Notes under the pieces: model-generated
Seen by the model: only the letters and a program-made list of their open reading frames with translations
Databases searched by the model: none
Told to the model about the DNA's origin: nothing
Part shown: piece by piece, positions 24,972 to 35,604 of the stretch
Layout of the letters: every line of letters starts with the position of its first letter
How positions within the stretch are numbered: position 1 is the first letter of the stretch
Assembly (NCBI GenBank): GCA_905142475.1
Contig: LR990730.1
Span: 4,092,001-4,156,000 of the forward strand
Reading direction: 5' to 3'
Length of the DNA: 64,000 nucleotides
From: Xanthomonas hydrangeae
GTDB lineage: Bacteria > Pseudomonadota > Gammaproteobacteria > Xanthomonadales > Xanthomonadaceae
Program-made: the position numbers and the translations under genes

Positions 24972-25265
24972 GAGGTCTTCCACCCTAGGTTGCGGGGGCA
25001 GCGTCGCCGCGGCCCTGAAATAACAAAATTGTCAGTTGGAAGTCGCTGGTATTGCCGGCACCAGCACGCCTTCTCTTGCTACTTCCAACTACCAACTCGG
25101 TGAAGCGGAGATTGGGATGACGAGATAGGGGATGGCGAAGATTGCCTTCGAATCCCGAATGCCGACTCTCAAATCCCGGCTTTCCATCAACGGCCAAAGG
25201 CCGGGAGCTTTACGCTCCCAGCCTTCGGTGCATCACCCTGAAACGCTGGCGATGCAAGATGCTGC
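24972..25265 (-). other. rplL-rpoB spacer with attenuator-like hairpin and repeats
   Basis: This 294-bp region has no gene. After rplL, transcription first meets GGGAGC, loop, GCTCCC (25203-25219), a candidate attenuator. Then comes a GGGATT-type dispersed repeat (about 25140-25182), then an inverted repeat AGTTGGAAGT (25034-25043) with ACTTCCAACT (25081-25090) enclosing GCTGGT/ACCAGC. In E. coli this gap carries an attenuator and an RNase III site; similar roles here are inference. Confidence 0.55.
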
Positions 25266-25631
25266 TTACTTGACTTCGACGGTCGCGCCGGCTTCGGTCA
25301 GTTCCTTCTTGATCTTCTCGGCTTCTTCCTTGGTTGCGCCTTCCTTCAGGATGCCACCGGCTTCGGTCAGATCCTTGGCTTCCTTTAGGCCCAGGCCGGT
25401 CACGGCGCGGACAGCCTTAATGGCAGCAACCTTGTTGCCACCGGCGCTGACCAGCACCACGTTGAACTCGGTCTGCTCTTCAACCACGGCAGCCGGGCCA
25501 GCTGCAGCAGCAGCGACCGGAGCGGCGGCGGAGACGCCGAACTTCTCTTCGATGGCCTTGACCAGCTCCATCACTTCCATCAGGGACTTCTCGGCGATGG
25601 CGTCGACGATCTGTTCGTTGGTAAGGGACAT
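25266..25631 (-). CDS. rplL: 50S ribosomal protein L7/L12
   Basis: L7/L12 (bL12), 121 residues, the multicopy stalk protein that recruits translational GTPases. An N-terminal dimerisation helix region ([20 protein letters not shown]) is followed by an alanine-rich hinge (about residues 34-50) and the C-terminal factor-binding domain ([20 protein letters not shown]). It lies 54 nt after rplJ. Confidence 0.98.
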   Translation of the reverse strand: MSLTNEQIVDAIAEKSLMEVMELVKAIEEKFGVSAAAPVAAAAAGPAAVVEEQTEFNVVLVSAGGNKVAAIKAVRAVTGLGLKEAKDLTEAGGILKEGATKEEAEKIKKELTEAGATVEVK

Positions 25632-25685
25632 TGTGATTACCTTTAAATGATTTTCTGGATTGGGGTTCTAGCGAACGCTAGGACA

Positions 25686-26219
25686 TCAAGCTTCGGCAGT
25701 CTCGGCGACCGGCGCGGCGGCTTCGTCGCCACCACCCTGCTTGTCGCCCACGGCCTTGACGGCACGGGCAAACATGGCAGCCGGTTCGGACAGCACGCGG
25801 GCCAGCATGGCCAGGGCCTGGTCGCGGGTCGGCAGCGAAGCCAACACGTCGACGTGGCCAGCCGGGAACAGTTCCCCGCCGATGGACACGACCTTGGCCT
25901 GCAACTTGTCGTTGCCCTTGGCGAATTCCTTGATCAGGCGACCGGCAGCGCCGGGCTCCTCCATCGAAAACGCGTACAGCAAAGGACCGACCAGCTTGTC
26001 AGCGACGACAGCGAACTCGGTACCTTCAACGGCGCGCGCAGCCAGGGTGTTCTTGACAACTTTCAAGAACACGCCGGTTTCGCGGGCCTGCTTGCGCATC
26101 GCGGTCATCTGGAAGACCGTGATGCCAGCGTATTCGGCGGCGATCAAGGAGTGGGCCTTGGCGGCGATGTCTGCCAGCTCGGCGACTACTTCTTGCTTCT
26201 GAGACAGATTGAGAGCCAT
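25686..26219 (-). CDS. rplJ: 50S ribosomal protein L10
   Basis: L10 (uL10), 177 residues, the stalk base that anchors L7/L12 dimers; in other bacteria the L10-L12 complex binds the rplJ leader and represses translation. It starts [20 protein letters not shown] and contains [20 protein letters not shown]. The 549-nt leader upstream fits such autogenous control. Confidence 0.97.
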   Translation of the reverse strand: MALNLSQKQEVVAELADIAAKAHSLIAAEYAGITVFQMTAMRKQARETGVFLKVVKNTLAARAVEGTEFAVVADKLVGPLLYAFSMEEPGAAGRLIKEFAKGNDKLQAKVVSIGGELFPAGHVDVLASLPTRDQALAMLARVLSEPAAMFARAVKAVGDKQGGGDEAAAPVAETAEA

Positions 26220-26768
26220 TGCACTCCTCCGTTAAAGCCGGGATTCGGGATTAGCGATTCGGGATTCGTCAGAGCTGATGAAGCCGCTTCTGCCAATCCC
26301 CAATGCCGAATCTCCAATCCCCGCTTCAAACTACTCCGCTCGCGGCTCCTGCCGGTTGCGGTCCAGGGCAGCCTCCATCCTGGAAGCCGGGAACATCGAC
26401 CGATGTTCCTTTGGTGGCCTTTCTAGACCTGGAGTGGGCTCGATCCGGGATGTCCCAGACGCGCGTAAACCAGAAAGCTCCAGAAGGGCGACACCATCTA
26501 CGCCGGCCGGCTCATACGAACCTGATTAAGCGACCCCGCTGCATCGACGGCGACTCCTTGCCAATGTGAGCATCCCTGCCCGTCGTCGATCTGCGCTGAC
26601 CGCGCCTGCGGTCTTTGACGGCTACCGCCGGACATGCCGGCGATCGCCTTCAAAATGTCCGTTACCCCAAAGGAGGGAACGGACTCCCAGCACACGGTGA
26701 CCCGGGCCGGAAAAACAATGCTGTACTCCATCGACGGGTCAGGCCCATGACAGGCCTGACCCTTCGAC
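26220..26768 (-). promoter_or_regulatory. rplA-rplJ spacer / rplJL leader
   Basis: No gene is credible here. Features in transcription order: a 10-bp hairpin GGGTCAGGCC/GGCCTGACCC (26736-26762) just after the rplA stop, a perfect GGAACATCG/CGATGTTCC palindrome (26390-26409), and a GGGATT-rich inverted repeat (about 26238-26327) right before rplJ. The length and structure suit the L10-L12 binding leader known from other bacteria, but the specific binding fold was not resolved by eye. Confidence 0.5.
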
Positions 26769-27467
26769 TTACTTCAGCGCAAGGCTGGACTGGTCGACCG
26801 TGACGCCAGGACCCATCGTCGAGCTGACCGACACCTTCTGCAGGTAGGTTCCCTTGGAGGTGGCCGGCTTGGCCTTGATCAGGTCCAGCAGCAGCGCCTG
26901 CAGGTTCGACTTCAGCGCTTCGTCATCGAAGCTGGCCTTGCCGATGGTGCAGTGGATGATGCCGGCCTTGTCGGTGCGGTAGCGCACCTGACCCGACTTG
27001 GCATTCTTGACGGCTTCGCCCGGGTTGGCAGACACGGTGCCGACCTTGGGGTTCGGCATCAGGCCGCGCGGGCCCAACAACGTGCCGAGCTTACCGACGA
27101 CGCGCATTGCGTCCGGGGTGGCGATGACCACGTCGTAGCTCAGATCGCCGGCCTGCATCTTCTCGGCCAGGTCGTCCATGCCCACTGCCTCGGCGCCTGC
27201 AGCCAGGGCTTCGTCAGCCTTGGCGCCGGCCGGTGCGAACACTGCAACGCGCACGCTCTTGCCGGTACCGGCGGGCAGCACGGTGGAACCGCGCACCTGC
27301 TGGTCGGATTTCTTGGCGTCCACGCCCAGGCGCACAGCAACGTCGATCGACTCGACGAACTTGGCCTTGGTCACGGTCTTCAGGATCTTGATTGCGTCAT
27401 CGAAGGCATAGGTCTTGCCCGGAACGACAGCGGCCGCAATGGCCTTAATGCGCTTGCTCTGTGCCAT
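26769..27467 (-). CDS. rplA: 50S ribosomal protein L1
   Basis: L1 (uL1), 232 residues, the mobile stalk protein near the E-site; in E. coli it represses the L11 operon by binding its leader. It starts [20 protein letters not shown] and contains the signature region [20 protein letters not shown]. It is 3 nt downstream of rplK. Confidence 0.97.
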   Translation of the reverse strand: MAQSKRIKAIAAAVVPGKTYAFDDAIKILKTVTKAKFVESIDVAVRLGVDAKKSDQQVRGSTVLPAGTGKSVRVAVFAPAGAKADEALAAGAEAVGMDDLAEKMQAGDLSYDVVIATPDAMRVVGKLGTLLGPRGLMPNPKVGTVSANPGEAVKNAKSGQVRYRTDKAGIIHCTIGKASFDDEALKSNLQALLLDLIKAKPATSKGTYLQKVSVSSTMGPGVTVDQSSLALK

Positions 27468-27470
27468 GTC

Positions 27471-27899
27471 TTAGCCCTCCACCGTCAAACCCATGCTGCG
27501 GGCAGAACCCGCAATCGTACGCACCGCTGCTTCCAGCTCGGCCGCAGTCAGATCGGCTTCCTTGGTCTTGGCGATCTCTTCCAGCTGCTTGCGCGTCACC
27601 TTGCCCACCTTGTCGGTGTTGGGACGCTTGGAGCCGGAGGTCACACCTGCGGCCTTCTTGAGCAGCACGCTGGCCGGGGTGCTCTTGGTGACGAAGGTGA
27701 AGGTACGGTCGGAATACGCGGTGATGATCACCGGCGTCGGCAAACCCGGCTCCAGCTTGGACGTCGCTGCATTGAACGCCTTGCAGAACTCCATGATGTT
27801 CAGACCGCGCTGACCCAGTGCAGGGCCGACCGGCGGCGCAGGGTTGGCCTGACCGGCCTTGACCTGCAGCTTTACATAACCAACGACTTTCTTACCCAT
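27471..27899 (-). CDS. rplK: 50S ribosomal protein L11
   Basis: L11 (uL11), 142 residues, at the GTPase-associated centre, required for RelA activation; target region of thiostrepton-type antibiotics. The N-terminal proline-rich segment [20 protein letters not shown] is conserved, as is the C-terminal RNA-binding domain. It is preceded by its own candidate promoter and a leader hairpin. Confidence 0.97.
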   Translation of the reverse strand: MGKKVVGYVKLQVKAGQANPAPPVGPALGQRGLNIMEFCKAFNAATSKLEPGLPTPVIITAYSDRTFTFVTKSTPASVLLKKAAGVTSGSKRPNTDKVGKVTRKQLEEIAKTKEADLTAAELEAAVRTIAGSARSMGLTVEG

Positions 27900-28097
27900 T
27901 TCGATACTCTCCGGGTGCTAGCGCCTTGACGACAGGCTCCCCATCGGACCGGGAAATCACGTGTCCCGGCTTCACGTTTCTGGTAACACGCAGATGGCTG
28001 CCATACGGCAGCCATTGTTTCCCGGCGGTTCGCCAGGTGAGCGAGCCGCGCACTATAGCAGCAATTGTTGCGGGTGCCTAGGCAGCACCCGACTGGG
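27900..28097 (-). promoter_or_regulatory. nusG-rplK spacer: rplK promoter and leader hairpin
   Basis: In transcription order: a hairpin GGGTGC/GCACCC at 28072-28090 after nusG (no T-run), an extended -10 element TGCTATAGT (TATAGT at 28052-28057) with no good -35, and a perfect 9-bp leader hairpin ATGGCTGCC/GGCAGCCAT (27994-28015). By analogy with E. coli, the leader could include the L1 binding site for autogenous control. Confidence 0.5.
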
Positions 28098-28655
28098 TCA
28101 GCCCTTCTCGACCTGACCGAACTCGAGCTCGACCGGCGTGGAGCGACCAAAGATGAGTACGGCAACCCGCAACCGGCTCTTCTCGTAATTGACTTCCTCA
28201 ACAACGCCATTGAAGTCGTTGAACGGACCATCGGTGACGCGCACCATCTGACCCGGCTCGAACAACACCTTCGGACGCGGCTTCTCGACACCATCCTGCA
28301 CACGCTGCAGGATTGCATCCGCCTCTTCGTCACGAATCGGCAACGGGCGATCGGCCGTGCCACCAATGAAACCCATCACCTTGGAAGTTTCCTTCACCAG
28401 GTGCCAGCTTTCATTGTCGATACGCGGGATACCGGCTTCTTCGTGCGTCTCGATCTGCACCAGCACATAGCCGGGGAAGAACTTGCGCTCGGACCGACGC
28501 TTCTGGCCGGCGCGCATCTCGATGACTTCTTCGGTCGGCACCAGGACGTCACCGAAACGCTCTTCCATTTCGGCGCGTACGATGCGGTCGCGCAAGGCCT
28601 GCGCAACAGATTTTTCAAAGCCTGAATAGGCGTGAACGACATACCAACGCTTCAC
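28098..28655 (-). CDS. nusG: transcription termination/antitermination factor NusG
   Basis: NusG, 185 residues, couples RNA polymerase to Rho or to the ribosome through S10. The N-terminal NGN domain ([21 protein letters not shown]) is followed by a C-terminal KOW domain ([20 protein letters not shown]). It lies 13 nt after secE, the conserved secE-nusG arrangement. Confidence 0.98.
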   Translation of the reverse strand: MKRWYVVHAYSGFEKSVAQALRDRIVRAEMEERFGDVLVPTEEVIEMRAGQKRRSERKFFPGYVLVQIETHEEAGIPRIDNESWHLVKETSKVMGFIGGTADRPLPIRDEEADAILQRVQDGVEKPRPKVLFEPGQMVRVTDGPFNDFNGVVEEVNYEKSRLRVAVLIFGRSTPVELEFGQVEKG

Positions 28656-28668
28656 TGCTTGATTCTCC

Positions 28669-29079
28669 TCAACGAGCCAGGAACCACTGCGTGAGCTTCT
28701 GGATGACGAAATCGAAGCCGCCCAACAGCAAACTCAGAATGATCACAACAACAATCACGACCCAGGTGGTACGCATGGCTTCCTGGCGCGTCGGCCAGAC
28801 CACCTTGCGCAACTCGAACCTGGATTCGGACATGAATTCACGGGTTTCGCGGCCTTTACCGGTCCCCAGAAACACAAACGCACCCGCCGCCAACCCAACG
28901 ATCACAGCCAGCGCGCGCAATTGCGGCGTCCAGGCTCCAAACTGGGTTGCCCGTTCAGGCGCAGAAAACCAGAACCACACAAACAACCCCGCAATCACCA
29001 GGAGCGCGGAGAGGACGTATTTCACGATATCAGCGCTGGCAGCAGACGCGCTTTTGGAAGGCTCGATTTTGCTATTCAT
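28669..29079 (-). CDS. secE: protein translocase subunit SecE
   Basis: SecE, 136 residues, clamps SecY in the inner membrane. It is the long enterobacterial-like form with three predicted hydrophobic segments: about residues 21-42 ([17 protein letters not shown]), 50-68 ([15 protein letters not shown]) and 105-125 ([20 protein letters not shown]). The conserved amphipathic [13 protein letters not shown] segment appears as [15 protein letters not shown]. It is upstream of nusG and downstream of tRNA-Trp. Confidence 0.96.
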   Translation of the reverse strand: MNSKIEPSKSASAASADIVKYVLSALLVIAGLFVWFWFSAPERATQFGAWTPQLRALAVIVGLAAGAFVFLGTGKGRETREFMSESRFELRKVVWPTRQEAMRTTWVVIVVVIILSLLLGGFDFVIQKLTQWFLAR

Positions 29080-29128
29080 CCGGCTCTAGTTACCGATCTG
29101 ACCCGAATTACTGGGCCGGAAAGAGGAG

Positions 29129-29204
<76 letters not shown>

Positions 29205-29310
29205 ATGTACTCGTTTACCGCAAACCCTAAGACAACGAAGGCGGACCGAGGTTCAGCCGGCCCGCCATTCGTTTGAATCCAGCCGCCGCGAGGCGGCTGG
29301 ATGCAGGCAC

Positions 29311-30501
<1,191 letters not shown>

Positions 30502-30547
30502 GGGTGCGTGTCTCGGTAATCGTTTGGAGTTGAAGACGATTGAGTAA

Positions 30548-30623
30548 TGGTGCTCACGAAAGGAATCGAACCTTCGACCTCCTCCTTACCAAGGAGGTGC
30601 TCTACCGACTGAGCTACGTGAGC
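30548..30623 (-). tRNA. tRNA-Thr (GGT)
   Basis: A 76-nt tRNA with encoded CCA. The acceptor GCTCACG pairs with CGTGAGC, the anticodon loop is TTGGTAA on a CTCCT/AGGAG stem, and the T-arm has GGTTCGATTCC. The anticodon GGT reads ACC/ACU threonine codons. It is directly upstream of tuf copy 2. Confidence 0.96.
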
Positions 30624-30656
30624 GAGTTTTGCATTATGCCATGCATTTACGTTCAA

Positions 30657-30730
30657 TGGAGCGGGAGACGGGAATCGAACCCGCACCATCAGCTTGGAAG
30701 GCTGAGGTTCTACCGTTGAACTACTCCCGC
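30657..30730 (-). tRNA. tRNA-Gly (TCC)
   Basis: A 74-nt tRNA with encoded CCA. The acceptor is GCGGGAG/CTCCCGC and the anticodon loop CTTCCAA sits on TCAGC/GCTGA, giving anticodon TCC (glycine GGA/GGG). It is the middle member of the Tyr-Gly-Thr cluster, matching the order known upstream of tufB in other gammaproteobacteria. Confidence 0.96.
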
Positions 30731-30758
30731 GCCGGGAACTGCAAGACACAACATGAAC

Positions 30759-30844
30759 TGGTGGAGGGAGGTGGATTCGAACCACCGAAGGCGTAAGCCA
30801 GCAGATTTACAGTCTGCCCCCGTTGGCCGCTTGGGTATCCCTCC
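30759..30844 (-). tRNA. tRNA-Tyr (GTA)
   Basis: An 86-nt class II tRNA with encoded CCA and a long variable arm (GCTGGCTTACGCCTTC region). The acceptor GGAGGGA pairs with TCCCTCC, and the anticodon loop is CTGTAAA (GTA, tyrosine). It is the first gene of the tRNA-tuf unit. Confidence 0.96.
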
Positions 30845-30905
30845 AGCTTTTACTACCGGACCGGGGCGCGATGAAGCGATTCGGTTCGGGGTGAAGCAGC
30901 CCGCT

Positions 30906-30934
30906 ATTTTGTTGTGAGAGACAAGCAGTGTCAA
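30906..30934 (-). promoter_or_regulatory. promoter of the tRNA-tuf operon
   Basis: A perfect TTGACA (30929-30934) and CAAAAT (30906-30911) on the minus strand, 17 nt apart, about 60 nt upstream of tRNA-Tyr. The sequence after the -10 is GC-rich (GCGGGC), as expected for a growth-rate and stringently regulated stable-RNA promoter. An A/T-rich stretch (AAATTTTTG) lies just upstream of the -35. Confidence 0.7.
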
Positions 30935-30997
30935 CAAAAATTTCGCGCTATTTGTCACGCCTGAATGTGCGCGGCCATGCGGGCCGCGCGCACCCGT

Positions 30998-32089
30998 TCA
31001 GACGTTGAAGCGGAAGTGCAGCACATCACCTTCCTTGACGCGATATTCCTTGCCTTCCAGCCGCAGACGACCGGCATCACGCGCGCCGGTTTCGCCACGG
31101 TACTTGATGAAATCGTCGAAACCGATCGTCTCGGCGCGGATGAAGCCCTTCTCGAAATCGGTATGGATCACCGCTGCCGCCTGCGGCGCAGTGGAGCCGG
31201 CCTTGACCGTCCACGCGCGCACTTCCTTGACGCCTGCGGTGAAGTAGGTCTGCAGGCCAAGCAGCTTGTAGGCCGCGCGAATGACGCGATTCAAGCCAGG
31301 CTCGGCCAGGCCCAGGTCGGCCAGGAAGGTGTCGCGATCTTCGTCGTCGAGCTGCGACAGTTCTTCCTCGATCGCCGCCGAGACCGGCACCACTTCGGCA
31401 CCTTCGGTCGCTGCATGCGCGCGCACCGCATCCAGGTGCGGGTTGTTCTCGAAACCGTCTTCGAGCACGTTGGCGATGTACATCACCGGCTTGAGCGTGA
31501 GCAGGAACAGATCGCGCACCAGCGCCTTTTCTTCCTCGTCCAGCCCGGCGGCGCGCCCGGCCTTGCCATCGGCCAACGCGGCCTGCAACTTGGTCAGCAC
31601 CGGCTTGCGTGCCGCTGCATCCTTGTCGCCACCCTTGGCACTGCGCTCGGCACGGTTGAGCGCCTTTTCCACGCTATCCAGATCGGCCAATGCCAGCTCG
31701 GTATCGATGGTTTCGATATCGGCGATCGGATCGACCTTGTTGTTCACGTGGATGACGTCGTCGTTCTCGAAGCAACGCACCACGTGGGTGATCGCGTCGA
31801 CTTCGCGGATATGCGCCAGGAACTTGTTGCCCAGTCCCTCGCCGCTTGCCGCACCCGCCACCAGGCCGGCGATATCGACGAACTCGACCGCAGTCGGGAT
31901 CAGCTTTTGCGGCTTGACGATCTCAGCCAGCTGGTTCAGCCGCAGATCCGGCACCGGCACGATGCCGACGTTCGGCTCGATGGTGCAGAACGGGAAATTG
32001 GCCGCAGCGATGCCGGCCTTGGTCAGCGCATTGAACAGGGTCGACTTGCCGACGTTGGGCAGGCCGACGATGCCGCATTTGATACCCAT
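30998..32089 (-). CDS. ychF: redox-regulated ATPase YchF
   Basis: YchF/OLA1, 363 residues, a TRAFAC P-loop nucleotidase that prefers ATP, binds ribosomes and is implicated in translation and stress responses. The G1 motif GLPNVGKST (residues 9-17) and the C-terminal TGS-like domain ending [13 protein letters not shown] are present. The start [12 protein letters not shown] at 32089 is used; an upstream extension runs through the repeat hairpin. It follows pth, a widely conserved pair. Confidence 0.97.
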   Translation of the reverse strand: MGIKCGIVGLPNVGKSTLFNALTKAGIAAANFPFCTIEPNVGIVPVPDLRLNQLAEIVKPQKLIPTAVEFVDIAGLVAGAASGEGLGNKFLAHIREVDAITHVVRCFENDDVIHVNNKVDPIADIETIDTELALADLDSVEKALNRAERSAKGGDKDAAARKPVLTKLQAALADGKAGRAAGLDEEEKALVRDLFLLTLKPVMYIANVLEDGFENNPHLDAVRAHAATEGAEVVPVSAAIEEELSQLDDEDRDTFLADLGLAEPGLNRVIRAAYKLLGLQTYFTAGVKEVRAWTVKAGSTAPQAAAVIHTDFEKGFIRAETIGFDDFIKYRGETGARDAGRLRLEGKEYRVKEGDVLHFRFNV

Positions 32090-32101
32090 GGGTTTTCCAG
32101 T

Positions 32102-32170
32102 GAATGGAGAATCGGGAATCGGGAATGGCAAGAGCAGCACTGCTCCCATTCCCGATTCCCCATTCTCTAT
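32102..32170. repeat. GGGAATCGGGAAT inverted repeat between pth and ychF
   Basis: Left arm (about 32107-32128) and right arm (about 32146-32167) are complementary over 22 positions with a single mismatch, and the centre contains GAGCAG, CA, CTGCTC. The whole forms a long, nearly perfect hairpin. The right arm overlaps the pth stop region. Related GGGATT-rich sequences occur at about 25140-25182 and 26238-26327. Confidence 0.65.
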
Positions 32171-32745
32171 TTTTCCGTATGCAGCCGCTTCATCGCCTCG
32201 TTGAAATTACCTTCCAGTGCCAGCGGCAGGACATCGATGGCGGCATCCACTGCGGTGCCGATCGCTGCATCGTCGTCGCGCCCTGCCCGTCCCAGCACCC
32301 ACGGCACCACGCGGTCCTTGTGACCGGGATGACCGATACCGACGCGCAAGCGATGAAATTTGCCGTGCCCCAGCAGGCGGATGGTATCGCGCAGACCATT
32401 CTGGCCGCCGTGGCCACCATCGAACTTGAGCCGCGCAGTGCCCGGCGCCAGATCCAGTTCGTCGTGTGCAACGAGCAGCTGTGCAGGCTCGACCTTCCAG
32501 AACCGCAACGCGGCGGTGATCGATTTACCGCTGAGATTCATGAAAGTGGCCGGCTTGAGCAGCCAGACCGGATGCCCGGCGATCTCGACCTTGGCGGTCT
32601 CGCCAAACAACTTGGCATCCAGCCCCCAGCGCGCGCCATGGCGTTCGACGAGGGCATCGACGAAACGAAACCCGGCGTTGTGCCGGGTTTGCGCGTGTTC
32701 CGGACCGGGATTCCCGAGTCCGACAATCAGGCGGAGTGCAGACAT
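32167..32745 (-). CDS. pth: peptidyl-tRNA hydrolase
   Basis: Pth, 192 residues, recycles peptidyl-tRNA released from stalled ribosomes. It starts [20 protein letters not shown]; His22 in TRHNAGF is the catalytic histidine. Other family segments are [19 protein letters not shown] and [11 protein letters not shown]. It sits 51 nt after rplY and upstream of ychF. The ATG at 32745 places the family core at the expected distance. Confidence 0.97.
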   Translation of the reverse strand: MSALRLIVGLGNPGPEHAQTRHNAGFRFVDALVERHGARWGLDAKLFGETAKVEIAGHPVWLLKPATFMNLSGKSITAALRFWKVEPAQLLVAHDELDLAPGTARLKFDGGHGGQNGLRDTIRLLGHGKFHRLRVGIGHPGHKDRVVPWVLGRAGRDDDAAIGTAVDAAIDVLPLALEGNFNEAMKRLHTEK

Positions 32746-32796
32746 GCCAGTGACCGCAGCCGCCCCCCCGCGCAACGCGAGGGGTCGGCCAACGAA

Positions 32797-33432
32797 TTAC
32801 TTGGTCTCGGCGCCTTCGCTACCTTCTTCACCGGCAGCGTCTTCTTCTTCTATGCGCACGTGCTTGGCAGCGACCACGGCTACGTCGTGTTCCTTGCCCA
32901 GCTTCAGCTCCGGAATTTCCACGCCGGCCGGCAGCTTGATCTCGGACAGATGGATCACGTTGCCAACTTCCAGGGCGCCGAGGTCCACTTCGATGAACTC
33001 CGGCAGATCCTTCGGCAGGCAGACGACCTGAACTTCGTTCAGTTCGTGGGTCACGACCACTTCGCTGGACTTACCGGCCGGCGAGGTTGCTTCGTTGACG
33101 AAGTGCAGCGGCACAGCGGCGCTGAGCTTCTCGTTGGCGCTGACGCGCTGGAAGTCGATGTGAATGATCAGCTGCTTGAACGGATGGCGCTGCATGTCAC
33201 GCAGCAGCACCTGCTGCACGTCGCCATTGAGGTTCAGGTCGAGGATCGACGAGTAGAACCACTCGTTCTGCTGGGCAAGCCAGATCTGCTCGTGGTTGAG
33301 CTGGATGCTGACCGGCTCGAGTTCGCCACCGTAAACGATGGCCGGAATGACGCCAGCGTGACGTAGGCGGCGGCTCGCACCCTTCCCCTCGTTCGCGCGG
33401 CGCTCGACCTTGATTTCATGTGTCTTTGCCAT
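32797..33432 (-). CDS. rplY: 50S ribosomal protein L25 (CTC form)
   Basis: Long CTC-type L25 (bL25), 211 residues: an N-terminal 5S rRNA-binding domain (MAKTHEIKVERRANEGKGAS) followed by a second beta domain (from about residue 95) and an acidic tail (EEEDAAGEEGSEGAETK). E. coli L25 is only about 94 residues, so the extension marks the general-stress-protein CTC subfamily. It lies between prs and pth. Confidence 0.96.
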   Translation of the reverse strand: MAKTHEIKVERRANEGKGASRRLRHAGVIPAIVYGGELEPVSIQLNHEQIWLAQQNEWFYSSILDLNLNGDVQQVLLRDMQRHPFKQLIIHIDFQRVSANEKLSAAVPLHFVNEATSPAGKSSEVVVTHELNEVQVVCLPKDLPEFIEVDLGALEVGNVIHLSEIKLPAGVEIPELKLGKEHDVAVVAAKHVRIEEEDAAGEEGSEGAETK

Positions 33433-33541
33433 TGGATTTCACTACCTGGTTTGGAATATCGCCTCGCGGCGATGAAGCGTCTCACCCGCGACCAGGTGAG
33501 ACGGATTGCAGCGACCGGAAATCCGGCCACCGAATGTGGAA

Positions 33542-34501
33542 TCAGTCGACGTAGAGCGAACTCACCGACTCGCCGAAGGCGATACGGCGAATGGTCTCGG
33601 CCAGCAGCTCGGCCACGCTCAGCTGACGAATCTTGGCGCAGGTGCGCGCCGCTTCGTTCAACGGAATCGTGTCGGTGACCACCAGCTCGTCGAGCTGCGA
33701 ATTGTTGATGTTGTCCACCGCCGGGCCGGACAGCACAGGGTGGGTGATGTAGGCCACCACCTTGAGCGCGCCGCGCTGCTTCAGCGCTGCGGCGGCTGCG
33801 CACAGGGTACCGGCGGTATCGACCAGGTCGTCGACCAGCACGCAGGTCTTGCCCTGCACGTCGCCGATGATGTTCATCACCGTGGCCACATTGGCGCGCG
33901 GACGGCGCTTGTCGATGATGGCCAGATCCGCATCGTCCAGGCGCTTGGCGACGGCGCGCGCACGCACCACACCGCCCACGTCCGGCGACACCACGATCAG
34001 GTTGTCGGTGCCGTAGGCGCGCCAGATGTCGGCCAGCAGCAGCGGCGAGGCGTAGACGTTGTCGACCGGCACGTCGAAGAAGCCCTGGATCTGGTCGGCG
34101 TGCAGATCGACCGTCAGCACGCGGTCGGCCTCCATTGCGCAGATCATCTTGGCGGCGACCTTGGCGGTGATCGGCACGCGCGAGGAGCGCATGCGGCGGT
34201 CCTGGCGCGAGTAGCCGAAATACGGGATGACTGCGGTCACCGACGCGGCGCTGGCGCGCTTGAGCGCGTCGATCAGCACCAGCAGTTCCATCAGGTTTTC
34301 GGCGCTTGGCGCGCAGGTCGGCTGGATGACGAACACTTCCTGCCGGCGCACACTCTCTTCGATTTCGACCTGCACCTCACCATCGGAAAAGCGCGTGACC
34401 AGCGCCTTGCCCATGCGAACACCAAGCTCCTTGCAGATGCTCTTGGCAAGCGGCTTGTTGGCATTGCCGGAGAACACCAGCAGATTACGTTGGTCTTGCA
34501 T
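33542..34501 (-). CDS. prs: ribose-phosphate pyrophosphokinase
   Basis: Prs, 319 residues, makes PRPP from ribose 5-phosphate and ATP for nucleotide, histidine and tryptophan synthesis. The start [20 protein letters not shown] is used at 34501. The ATP loop segment [20 protein letters not shown] with the catalytic histidine, and the PRPP-binding [11 protein letters not shown] are all visible. The gene is placed between tRNA-Gln and rplY. Confidence 0.97.
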   Translation of the reverse strand: MQDQRNLLVFSGNANKPLAKSICKELGVRMGKALVTRFSDGEVQVEIEESVRRQEVFVIQPTCAPSAENLMELLVLIDALKRASAASVTAVIPYFGYSRQDRRMRSSRVPITAKVAAKMICAMEADRVLTVDLHADQIQGFFDVPVDNVYASPLLLADIWRAYGTDNLIVVSPDVGGVVRARAVAKRLDDADLAIIDKRRPRANVATVMNIIGDVQGKTCVLVDDLVDTAGTLCAAAAALKQRGALKVVAYITHPVLSGPAVDNINNSQLDELVVTDTIPLNEAARTCAKIRQLSVAELLAETIRRIAFGESVSSLYVD

Positions 34502-34585
34502 GAGATCTCTCGGGCGGCGGCGAAGAGCGTGCGGGCGATGATGGAGCTGGACAAAGCCGACAAATGCCGGGCTTTTCGTTGAATC

Positions 34586-34650
34586 CCCGCACATGGATGT
34601 GCGGGCTGTTGCAGGGGACCTGCATGTACGACTGTTGCAGAGGGATCTGC
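34586..34650. repeat. GGAT-loop palindrome with tandem GCAG hairpins
   Basis: CCCGCACAT (34586-34594), GG, ATGTGCGGG (34597-34605) is a perfect 9-bp palindrome with the same ATGGAT centre as at 3692-3709. It is followed by two near-copies of a small hairpin unit: CTGTTGCAGGGGACCTGC (34606-34623) and CTGTTGCAGAGGGATCTGC (34632-34650). It lies between prs and tRNA-Gln. Confidence 0.6.
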
Positions 34651-34654
34651 ATAT

Positions 34655-34731
34655 TGGCAGGGGCGGTAGGATTCGAACCTACGAATGCCAGGATCAAAAC
34701 CTGGTGCCTTGGGCCTCTTGGCGACGCCCCT
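34655..34731 (-). tRNA. tRNA-Gln (TTG)
   Basis: A 77-nt tRNA with encoded CCA. The acceptor AGGGGCG pairs with CGCCCCT, the anticodon loop TTTTGAT sits on CCAGG/CCTGG, and the T-arm has GGTTCGAATCC. The anticodon TTG reads CAA/CAG. It begins only 3 nt after the ispE stop codon, so it is probably cut out of a lolB-ispE transcript. Confidence 0.96.
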
Positions 34732-34734
34732 GCA

Positions 34735-35604
34735 TCAAACCTGTCTCGCGTCCAGTGCGTCGAGTAGTGGCGAGTGCGCTGCACCTTCCACGACCCACGC
34801 CCTCAGGTTGTCCGGCAACTGCGCCAAGGCCTGCTCTGCAGCAGCGCGCGTGGCGAATTCGACGAAACAACCGCTCCCTGACCCGGTCAAACGCGGCGTC
34901 CCGATCCTGGAAAGCGCCTGGAACACTGCCTCGATGGCGGGTTCACGGCGCCGGAGGACCGGCTCGAACGCATTGTCGAGCAGAGAACCCGAAGCGAAGT
35001 CCGCTATTTTCACGGGCGCAGCATCCCGCGTCAATTCCTGTGATTGAAATAAAACGGGTGTGGGCACGTGAATGCCTGGATCGACCAGCACATAGGATGC
35101 TTTCGAGAGGCTGATCGGGGTCAGTTGTTCGCCGATGCCTTCGGCCCAGGCGTTGTGTCCGCGCACGAACACCGGCACGTCGGCGCCAAGCCGCAAGCCC
35201 AGCTCGGCCAGGGCTTCGACCGGCAAACCCAGTCCCCACAAGGCATTGAGCGCGACCAGCACGGTGGCCGCATCCGACGACCCGCCGCCGAAACCGCCGC
35301 CGGCAGGGATGCGTTTGTCGACCCGGATGTCGGCGCCGGCCTGCGCGCCAGCGCTGGATTGCAACAGGCGCGCGGCTCGGATCACCAGATCATCGTCCTC
35401 GGCCACGCCCGGCAGACTGTCGCCGATGCGCCCGATCAGGCCGTCGCTGCGCAGACGAAGATGAATGGTGTCCCCCCAGTCCAGCAGCCGGAACACGGTT
35501 TGCAGCAGGTGATAGCCATCGGCGCGACGGCCGACGATCTGCAAAAACAGATTGAGCTTGGCCGGCGCAGGCCACGCCGACCAGCCCGCTTCCAACGCTG
35601 ACAT
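34735..35604 (-). CDS. ispE: 4-diphosphocytidyl-2-C-methyl-D-erythritol kinase
   Basis: IspE, 289 residues, a GHMP-family kinase of the MEP isoprenoid pathway. The N-terminal [12 protein letters not shown] (catalytic Lys16), the ATP loop [15 protein letters not shown] and the C-terminal [12 protein letters not shown] are visible. The ATG at 35604 overlaps the lolB stop (TGATG); an in-frame ATG six codons upstream (35622) is also possible. The gene belongs to the conserved lolB-ispE-prs neighbourhood. Confidence 0.96.
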   Translation of the reverse strand: MSALEAGWSAWPAPAKLNLFLQIVGRRADGYHLLQTVFRLLDWGDTIHLRLRSDGLIGRIGDSLPGVAEDDDLVIRAARLLQSSAGAQAGADIRVDKRIPAGGGFGGGSSDAATVLVALNALWGLGLPVEALAELGLRLGADVPVFVRGHNAWAEGIGEQLTPISLSKASYVLVDPGIHVPTPVLFQSQELTRDAAPVKIADFASGSLLDNAFEPVLRRREPAIEAVFQALSRIGTPRLTGSGSGCFVEFATRAAAEQALAQLPDNLRAWVVEGAAHSPLLDALDARQV

